The position numbers were made by a program, and so were the translations under genes. This document shows positions 57,201 to 64,000 of a DNA stretch of 64,000 nucleotides, piece by piece. The DNA is from Nautilus pompilius (Eukaryota; Mollusca; Cephalopoda; Nautilida; Nautilidae): contig JACATO010002133.1 of the NCBI GenBank assembly GCA_018389105.1, forward strand, positions 310,001 through 374,000. Direction: 5' to 3'. How positions within the stretch are numbered: the first letter of the stretch is position 1; every line of letters begins with the position of its first letter. Below the pieces are notes generated by a model, which worked only from the letters and a program-made list of their open reading frames with translations, had not been told where the DNA came from and did no database searches.

Positions 57201-60200
57201 AGTCTTGTAGTTTTTAGATGCCACAGGGTGCCGATAGTAATTATGATGTCATTCCTCCATCAACATGTGATGAAAATTCATGGGATAATTTTGTTAAGAA
57301 ATACGTTGTTTTCTATAACTTTTGATTACTTTGTGGTTCTTCACAAGTGGAATGAAATCTGTCAAATTCTGCTATCCCTATATTTTTATGAGTAGTATAT
57401 GCTAAGGTAAAACAATTATTTTTGAAAACCTTATTTTTTTATTTACATGTGATTGGAAGAACATTTAGACTGCATTTTCCAAATCTAATAAGTACTTTAG
57501 CTAGTGTTGTTTTTTCTTTGCAGTCGGCTGTTGAGCTGCTTGTGCAATATTATAAAAAATTTCTTAGCTAAATTAAAAGCTGTAGAAGTTTCCCTTACTC
57601 TCTTTCTTTTGGCTGATCTATCTCCCTTTAAATCAGTCATCATTGATATTTCCATTTGTGTAATTTGCCTGGAAAGTCGGAAGGAAATTTTACCTTTGCC
57701 TATTCAGAATTTTTTTCATTGTTGCACACCGCTTATATTGTTTCGTGCTTTCTTTTACACTCAGGTCCAGTCTCCATCAGGTTGCAGTAGGTTGGAGGGC
57801 GAAGCGAGTTTTTCACATCTTTCGTGCAGATTCTTGAAGCCTGATGAGATAAAGTTTGTATCTCCTTTTTCTAAAAGTAGCCATCTTGTTTCTTACTAGT
57901 GAATTTCATATATTTTTGATATTCGCATTTTTAGCATGGGTGAATAAACAAATGTTATTGGTGCCGTAAATGTATTTACAGGCATTTGCATCAACAAAAC
58001 AATTATTAAAATTTATTTAGAAAAACATTTCAACAGGATTTGTTCTATACTGAATTCTTTAGAGTATAGCTACCGAATGGGTTTTACTATTGCTCCACAC
58101 CGATGAAACTCCTGCTTCATTTTAACATTTCCAATACTAGAAACAAATTAACGAAATCTGTTTACAGTTTATCAGTGATTTCCCATTAAATGATTAATGA
58201 GTTTGCTAGTAATCTATGCAACAATTTTTTTGTAATATTGCAATGTATTTTTTTTTTTTTTTGTGTGTGTGTAAAATGTCTGCAGTTTTAATTTCATGCC
58301 TGTAGTGTTTTAAATTTTATGAAATTAAAACCAGAGATAATGTGAAATCCCAAGAGTAAGACATTCTCACACAGCTATCTATCTCCCCTATCATCAAGCA
58401 GCGTGTAACTATTAATGCTAGTTCGGTCGCATTAACAAAAACAACAAAAGCATAGTTATCAATAAGTTGTATTTATTTCTCAGTGTTTACATTTCATTTA
58501 TACATAAAAAAATTTTAAAATATGTGTATTCAAACTGCTCTTTATTTAAATTAATCAGCTGCCTTATTATTTCATTTGGTCAGCTAATTCAGTAATTAAA
58601 AGAAAATGTGGTACTGTAATAAATTCCACACTGAGAGGTGGTTATGGTTCCTCTCAGTGCATCAGCCCATGATCCCTAATCTTGTAAGCCAGATAGAAAT
58701 TCACGACCAGTGAAGTGTACAATGACGATGGCTTAAAGATTTCAATATTCTTCATTTAGCTGTTGCACCAGTCTTAAATAATAACAGTTCATATAGTAAT
58801 TAGTCAGTTTACCTCTGATCACGATGATGCAAAACTGTTGTACAGTAACCATACTACAAATAATAATATTAGATATTTAAAATTAATAGAGATGAAAGAA
58901 ATGCAGTGTTAAAAAATTTTTGAAATCCAAATTCTCTTAGAGTTGCTTAAGTACTGATCCCATCTTAAATATTTGTAATCAGTTTTCTGTATTTGCTCAA
59001 ATAATTGCCCACCATGTATTTTCATAGCAGTTTTTTCTTTGATTTACGTTCTAAAATTTATGGGACAAAAGAAAATATTTGTGGAATTTGTACTTGATTA
59101 TCTGTCTTGTCAGAAATGTGAAATTGTTTTCTTGTTACTTTATTGGTCTACCTGTTGCACCAAGCAATGTAGGTTGGGCTGGAAAAAGGGGGGTGATGTC
59201 CAACTTAAACTGACGTATCAACACTATGGAAAGTTTCTGCTGGAGCTTTTCATTTTAGATGTAGGAAGAAGCCCACAGCCAGCTGGGCGAGAAAGGTGAT
59301 TGATAAGAATCCATGCTAGTCAAGAATAGCAATTAACTAGTGCTTTGTTTTTTTTTTTAATTTAATTTTTTGTTTATTTTACTTTTCTACATAATCAACA
59401 GGGATATTAATGGTCGAAGCAAGACACATCCAGAATATGACCCGAGAACTCTCCAAGTTCCAGAGGCTTTCAAAAAGACCTTGTCTCCTGTAAGTAGCTC
59501 AGTATCTTTTTTTTTTTTTTTCAAACAGCATTGTTTGCATTATTACCAGCATTGGATATTTCATATATAGGACTTTCATTAGAATTTTGGTTATCTGCTC
59601 TTGCAAGCTTGCAGATTTATGAGTTAAATTGAAAATTTTATTCTGTTGTTTAGTGAAGTCTTTTGTCAAACTTCTGTTTCCATTTAGATAAAAAAAAAAA
59701 AATTGCTTCTAGTTTTCCTGCAGTCATATCTATGATTTAACTAACAAATTTTAGTATTTATTCATGGATTTGACTGTTATTGCCTAGACAACAGACTTTA
59801 ATAACCATACATAGAACTACAAACTAGCAGACATTTCTGGATATCTAAAACAAGTAAGGTTGAATTCTTATGTTACACAATTCTCCATTGGAATAGTTGG
59901 CGCTAAAAATGCTAGAAATAAAATGGTTAAGCATTTCATTATGCACAAGCAAAAACCTTGGTGAGATTACATCAAAGATTCAAGCAGGTGAATATATTGC
60001 ACATCATTTCAGAAATAAAACTGGTGCAGATAATTAGTCTGAAGAGTTTTAAAACATCAGTGTTTTTGCACAGGTTGTGATTTCTGAGCCTCAGAAACTG
60101 CTTATCTTTATTTACATGTCACAGCTGGTAAAGCTTACTGTTTATCCCTGGACCACTTGAATGTCTTAATGCATATAGTTTTGACTGAAGCTCTTGATAA

Positions 60201-62067
60201 AAACATGGTTTTTAAGTAAAAATCATAACAGAACAATCTAGTCAGTCCACATGCTTGGTTTTCTGGAAGTTGCTAAAAATGGTACCTATTGAATTCTAGC
60301 AATGTCAGAGCTGAGATTATGTTTTATTGGTTCAGCCTAAGCCAGTGAGAAATAAACAAACTTCTTCATTGTAATGAAAATGCATCATCTAAACTGAAAT
60401 GTCACTGTAAGGATTTTTCTTTACCCCCACATGATAATAGTCTCAAACCAATCTATGCAGTGCAAGATGAAATTAACATTCAGAATCATTGTTTCTTGTC
60501 TAATTGGGTAAGATGTGTTCTTATAATATTAATTTTTATGGGATGAAGGACTTAAATACTTCATATTTAGAAACTTTATCATAAAAAGTTAAAAAAAATT
60601 TTTTAAATGCAATTTTCAAATTTGGTGCAAAATATTTTGCAGATCTGGATATTCTCTGCTGAAGGTGTAGTGACCCCTCCCAATCCTTCAAGACATTCGA
60701 TGCATTTATGATCCAAATGTTAAAAGAAAATTTTCTTACACTGATCCAGCTGGCATCCATTTTGTGTGGATCAAGTGTTATATGGTGTACTATTCACGTC
60801 AAGAAATCCAGTCATGGCTCTCGTCTTTTACGTTAATTGAAAGGAATTTAGCCAGTCAAATCAAATCACCTGAAGCAGTGAAATTTAAGACTTGGCGACC
60901 CCCAGCCATTCTTCTTGATAATTTGTTAATTACATTCCCATAAACAGAATCTTGATAACATTCGTGGCAAAAGTCATTAGAAAAAGAAAAAAAATTCCAC
61001 AAATGTAAAGAATGTTGTTGTTTTGTTTTTTTTTTTTGCATGTAGCCTCCAGTTTTTATTTGCATTAATTAAAAATGTGTTGTGCTAAATCTGTGAAACC
61101 TATTTATTTTTAAATTAATTAATTTTTATTTAAAGACGAGAAGTTATAAGGATTATTGGAAAGCCTCCACCCTGACGGTGCTCGAGTGGGAGAAATCCTT
61201 GAACCTTGAGACAAGTAACCAAATTCCATGCAGTTGATAGATCAATTTTACTTTTGTTATTGTGAACTGGAAGGTAGACTTGGATTGCAATCACTGATTT
61301 CAAAACTATTTCCCAGGAAAGTTGATTATTATGGTCAGGGTGGCCAGAAAAAGAAAATTGTCACCTGAACAGCAATGCTAATTTGGACAACTGCTCTAGA
61401 TGTGTAATGAATTTGAGTTTGACTGCAACTGTAGCCAGTATGGGGTCAGTGGTGATTTCAGGTGATGAATATGTGAGGAGTGAACCTGTAACCCCTGTTC
61501 CCTTTCTCTCTCTCTCTCTCTGCAGGCCATGTATCAGTGGTGGGATATAAAGTCGAAGCATTTTGATACAGTGCTGTTCTTCAAGGTGAGTATGCATCCT
61601 TTAGTTGAAAAATATATATAGTAGATTTTTAATAGCGTGTAAATTGTTGCTGAAAACTGGTTCTTTGAGAAACCCCCTTTGTAAAGCCAGTGCTGCTTGT
61701 GGGGCCTTCAGTTTCTAACAGAAATCTAATATCTAATCTTTGAAATGCAAAACAAAAAGAAAAAGGAAGTACTTCCTTGGAGTATTTTCCATCTACTCGA
61801 GTCGGCGGGGGTGCTAATTAACCTTCTCTCTCTGTCTGTCTCTATTAGTTTTTGTATTATCCAAGATGAAGATTTCTTCATTAAAAATTATGCAATTATT
61901 TTCTATTAAGAATTTAATGCTTTGGATTGAACAAATGTTTTATGCTCAGCTTTGTTAATATATTGATGATTTTTAATTATACTTTTTCCTAGGTGGGGAA
62001 GTTCTATGAACTCTACCACATGGATGCTGTGACCTGTGTGAATGAACTTGGTCTTGTTTTTGCAAGG
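40866..62067 (+). CDS. MSH6: MSH6 mismatch-repair protein, first 11 coding exons (3' part outside window)
   Basis: MSH6 pairs with MSH2 to form MutS-alpha, which recognises base mismatches and small loops after replication. Exons: 40866-41106, 44634-44802, 46552-46757, 47987-48075, 49201-49285, 50888-50997, 53660-53809, 57765-57853, 59402-59489, 61526-61585, 61993-62067. They join in phase to 454 codons. Residues 5-12 (TTNTLFNYF) form a PCNA-binding PIP-like box. The PWWP domain starts at residue 81, with HPWWP at 95-99. Residues 195-350 are an acidic/basic linker with NLS-like KRRRI and RKRKR. From about 372, FLKPDEIKDINGR and HPEYDPRTL lead into MutS domain I, where KVGKFYELY (429-437) carries the mismatch-contacting Phe433-x-Glu435 motif. 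The exon after LGLVFAR, and the connector, lever and ATPase domains, are not in the window. The start is chosen because the PIP box normally begins within the first dozen residues. Confidence 0.95.
41318..42890 (-). repeat. 39-bp minisatellite in MSH6 intron 1
   Basis: About 40 tandem copies. The plus-strand unit is GTGATGCGATAATTCACCTT followed by CCCTCCCCCACCCCACCC. Variants include GTGATCC, GTGATAC, AATGAT, TTCATCTTCCCTCCCC (38 bp) and units with extra CACCC blocks. The 39-bp period keeps minus-strand frames open (WGGGGKVNYRIT repeats), but these are repeat artefacts. The minus strand is rich in G3-5 tracts and could form G-quadruplexes. Confidence 0.97.
42891..44633. other. Remainder of MSH6 intron 1
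   Basis: Ordinary AT-rich intronic sequence with poly-T runs, ending in a polypyrimidine tract and TAG acceptor at 44,631-44,633. No exon or element was recognised. Confidence 0.6.
45150..45412 (+). mobile_element. tRNA-derived SINE copy C (MSH6 intron 2)
   Basis: The plus strand has a tRNA-like head (GTGGTCCAGTGTTTAACTTG, box B-like GTGTTCAAATCCTGG). A body with CTTCCCACATCTGAAAATTA and a tail ending in CAACCCACTC follow. It is homologous to the inverted copies at 12.1 kb and 19.2 kb and is the clearest of the three. Confidence 0.7.
45577..46222. repeat. 324-bp nearly identical tandem duplication in MSH6 intron 2
   Basis: The block starting AAGGTTATCTTTCTTTATTG at 45,577 begins again at 45,901, an exact period of 324 bp. 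Apart from poly-T length, the only difference noticed is ACATTTGGAA (copy 1) against ACATTCGGAA (copy 2). The copies are separated by a poly-T run. Confidence 0.95.
48209..48255. repeat. CT/GT microsatellite in MSH6 intron 4
   Basis: CTCTCTGT passes into about 17 GT units. Confidence 0.9.
48440..49000. other. Unidentified intronic sequence with possible repeat origin
   Basis: No coding homology is recognised. The 24 bp at 48,467-48,490 matches 38,438-38,461 with one mismatch, so this may be an end of a dispersed element. It lies in MSH6 intron 4. Confidence 0.3.
52658..53187 (+). mobile_element. Mariner-like element with about 30-bp terminal inverted repeats
   Basis: The left end at 52,661-52,690 (AGGTGATCAGAAAGTAGCTA...) is matched by the reverse complement of the right end at about 53,157-53,186 (GGGTGATCAAAAAGTAACTA...), with few mismatches over 30 bp. 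Inside, broken plus-strand frames resemble the helix-turn-helix N-terminus of mariner transposases. The DDE catalytic part is missing, so this is an internally deleted, non-autonomous copy of about 530 bp in MSH6 intron 6. Confidence 0.75.
55490..56115 (+). mobile_element. Degenerate Tc1-type transposase in MSH6 intron 7 (first)
   Basis: Plus-strand blocks in order: VLFTDESKFELFG near 55.51 kb, an FQHGSDP block with a frameshift leading to KNTANVIKKL near 55.79 kb, TQSPDMNITEAI near 55.88 kb and TSMKTKYRALYKTKS near 56.04 kb. These match the catalytic blocks and C-terminus of Tc1 transposases, interrupted by stops and frameshifts. Confidence 0.8.
56430..57260 (+). mobile_element. Degenerate Tc1-type transposase in MSH6 intron 7 (second)
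   Basis: A second, diverged copy follows. QGQQVNVFSDCSYLYGG near 56.74 kb corresponds to the first catalytic block and SITAIEWPAMSSDL near 57.02 kb to the last (WPAxSPDLxPIEHLW). The surrounding frames are broken. It is a different subfamily from the copy just upstream. Confidence 0.65.
57765..62067 (+). other. MSH6: MSH6 exons 8-11: entry into MutS domain I
   Basis: Exon 8 (57,765-57,853) ends FLKPDEI with a weak donor AA|GTTTGT. Exon 9 (59,402-59,489) gives KDINGRSKTHPEYDPRTL. Exon 10 (61,526-61,585) gives AMYQWWDIKSKHFDTVLFFK. Exon 11 (61,993-62,067) gives VGKFYELYHMDAV to LGLVFAR. Phases are 0/2, 2/0, 0/0 and 0/0, and protein similarity is continuous across the joins. Confidence 0.92.
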
Positions 62068-62539
62068 GTATGATCAGTCAGTCAGTTCTCTCTCATTTAT
62101 TCCATGCCTGAAATATGGCAGGCTGTCATGTTACCTGAAAGTCAAAGGTGTCTGTTACATCGGTAGGCAGATTTACTCAGAACTGAAGCAGTTCCCTAAA
62201 ACTGCCGTATGATGCACTATCAGAATGCATGCATCTGTTGATTCTTTCTTTTTAAGAGGGAAACAAACAAATTTAAAGTTTGCAGGTTTGAGTATTTATA
62301 GCTAGATAATAACAATACTAATATTCAATTTTTATAATGATTTTTATTATACAAGTAGGATGCCACAACTAATAAATGCTGATAGGAAGCTGGTGCTGTG
62401 ATCATCAGTGTTATCTAGTCATTTAATGTCCATCCAACATCACTACTATTAACAGTGATTTTCGTGGACTAGCTGAACAGGTGTATCATGGGTGATCACT
62501 AGAATGCAAAATCACATCTATGAAACCATCCCAGACTGC

Positions 62540-63130
62540 AGTTGTTGCTGACATCTGTACCATAGTCAGGTCATGCTTCATCAGCACTGCTTAGCATGAC
62601 ACTGGTCTTCAAAACAAGAAATGGGTTGGTAAAGATGGCATCATGTTGTCTACTCATGAATTATGGTTTAGCATGAGTTTTGAAGATGATTGCCAGTTTA
62701 TTGTTGAAAACGTGGACAGCTTGCTCGGAGCTGCGTTCTTGAGAAGGCTCCACTTCGCAGTGATGGCATGGTGTGGGCTGCCTGAATTCTAGATTCTTAT
62801 CCCAGATTTTGGCACGGTTACATTGATAATATTCTGCTCTGCTAAAGAACCAGCAGTGACCACCTAGGAGGCTGATATTTTGTCATGGCAGTGTGCGCAC
62901 CTACACAGTTGGATGGAGTGGCATAGGTAATTTTGAATGAACACAGGTGTTCAGGTACTGGATTGGCTATCCAGAGCTTTTGGTTTAAATCTTGATGATC
63001 TGTGGGATGTGTTAGAATGCTAGGTGACAGCAAATGCATACACCACCACAATTCTGCTGAGTTGACAAGCAAGCATTGCAGTAGCAATGGACAGCCATCC
63101 TAGCGGTTTTCTGCCAGCCCATGCTGTGAG
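62540..63130 (+). mobile_element. Degenerate Tc1-type transposon in MSH6 intron 11
   Basis: Plus-strand frames give SDGMVWAA near 62.76 kb (compare the Tc1 SVMVWGGI block) and, near 62.93-63.04 kb, MNTGVQVLDWLSRAFGLNLDDLWDVLE, which is the FLNEHxVxxLxWPxxSPDLNPIEHLWDxLExR block with substitutions. It has several stops and is not functional. Confidence 0.75.
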
Positions 63131-64000
63131 CAGCTGCTATTGAGAACCAGACTACTGAGATGTCATATTTGTGATGTCAACCAACTGTCAGTTGTTGGAT
63201 GTCACATGTATAAAAATACTGAACGTTTAAACTTTTAATTTTAACTTCTATTTTAATGTCTCCCAGTAAGCATATATTAAACTTTGTAAGGTTGTATCTC
63301 TTGGTTTAGGTTCATTTATCTGTTTTTAGACTTTCCATATTTCAGTTATCCAGTTAATATGTATATACTTATAAACTAGAAATGTAAACAAAAATCACTT
63401 TAGTGATTGTACATTAATTTTTCTTCTCAAGAAAACAAACTAAGGAAAACATAATTGAATTATCTCTCCTGCACTATTGAAAAAATTTTTTTAAAATGGT
63501 GCAATAAGTTTACATTAAATCATAGTCTATGTGATCGAAACTTGAGTGGATACGATTACATCAATGTTATGTCAGTCTTGTGTCATTTTAACGCCCCTAG
63601 TACAAATTAAATACAGTTTAACTTATTTTAACATTCTTTGTACAGATGGAAATTATGATGCTAAACATATGATAATATCCAAGGTTAATAATACAGTAAG
63701 TGGCAAGTGGTTTCTGAAAGATTGTAACAATAAAAGGGTCAGGATTTAAACAGGTGACAATATATGGGTTGAACTCTTGAGTATCCTGTGAAAATTGTCA
63801 AGACTGGTGAACGTTCTGGTTGGGATATTTCTGCAGAAATGGTAAATAATTTTTCTGCGGTTAATGTTACAAACTCTTTGCAAGTGGCTTAATTTAGAAG
63901 AATGACTTTTGTAGATCCATGTGTTGTATTTTTAATTTTGTAAAAATCAATTTCCAAAGCTTTCAGTATATTAAAGTTATCGTTCTTTGTGGACGCAATG
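63131..64000. other. MSH6 intron 11, continuing past the window
   Basis: AT-rich sequence with no recognisable exon. The next expected MSH6 segment (after LGLVFAR) was not found, so the gene continues to the right of the window. Confidence 0.6.

Noticed and set aside
1..64000. Prokaryotic-type systems: CRISPR arrays, defence islands, operons
   Set aside because: No direct-repeat/spacer arrays or clustered intronless genes are present. The window is clearly a metazoan nuclear genome, and its tandem repeats are micro- and minisatellites.

Overview
This is a nuclear genome window from an animal, most likely a mollusc or another lophotrochozoan. The evidence is split genes with canonical GT-AG introns of 0.5 to 5 kb, AT-rich intergenic DNA, long TAA/CTA and CT microsatellites, tRNA-derived SINEs, and many decayed Tc1/mariner and hAT DNA transposons. 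The species cannot be fixed from the sequence alone. There are no prokaryotic operons, CRISPR arrays or rRNA genes. No tRNA gene was recognised.

Layout. 1-9,480 is gene-poor: microsatellites, two arrays of TGACGTCA-like (CRE) units, a probable LINE fragment and a MITE-like element. 9,787-26,314 (+) is a complete ten-exon ACMSD gene (aminocarboxymuconate semialdehyde decarboxylase, 349 aa). All four expected metal ligands are at the same residue numbers as in the human enzyme, and intron 9 is a GC-AG intron. 26,315-31,800 is the ACMSD 3' flank plus a dead Tc1 element. 31,822-33,204 (-) is a two-exon gene matching MPLKIP/TTDN1 (180 aa), convergent with ACMSD. 34,748-37,369 (+) is a long intronless reading frame of 873 codons with a C-terminal protein kinase domain. 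It is more GC-rich than its surroundings and divergent from MPLKIP. 40,866-62,067 (+) holds the first eleven coding exons of MSH6 (454 codons: PCNA-binding N-terminus, PWWP domain, acidic linker and the start of MutS domain I). The rest of MSH6 lies beyond the right edge.

The genes do not form a pathway. ACMSD acts in tryptophan/NAD metabolism in the cytosol; MSH6 is the mismatch-recognition partner of MSH2 in the nucleus; MPLKIP is linked in humans to transcription/repair disease (trichothiodystrophy). The kinase is the least familiar item. It has an atypical catalytic loop (Val-Asn-Asp instead of His-Arg-Asp, Asn instead of the catalytic-loop Lys), a long unrecognised N-terminus and a repeated RYHPYC motif.

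Structural points of note are a roughly 1.56-kb 39-bp minisatellite in MSH6 intron 1, a nearly exact 324-bp tandem duplication in MSH6 intron 2, a perfect 24-bp inverted repeat in ACMSD intron 1, and a mariner-like element with recognisable inverted repeats in MSH6 intron 6. All splice sites were assigned by eye from reading phase and protein similarity. No computation or database search was run.
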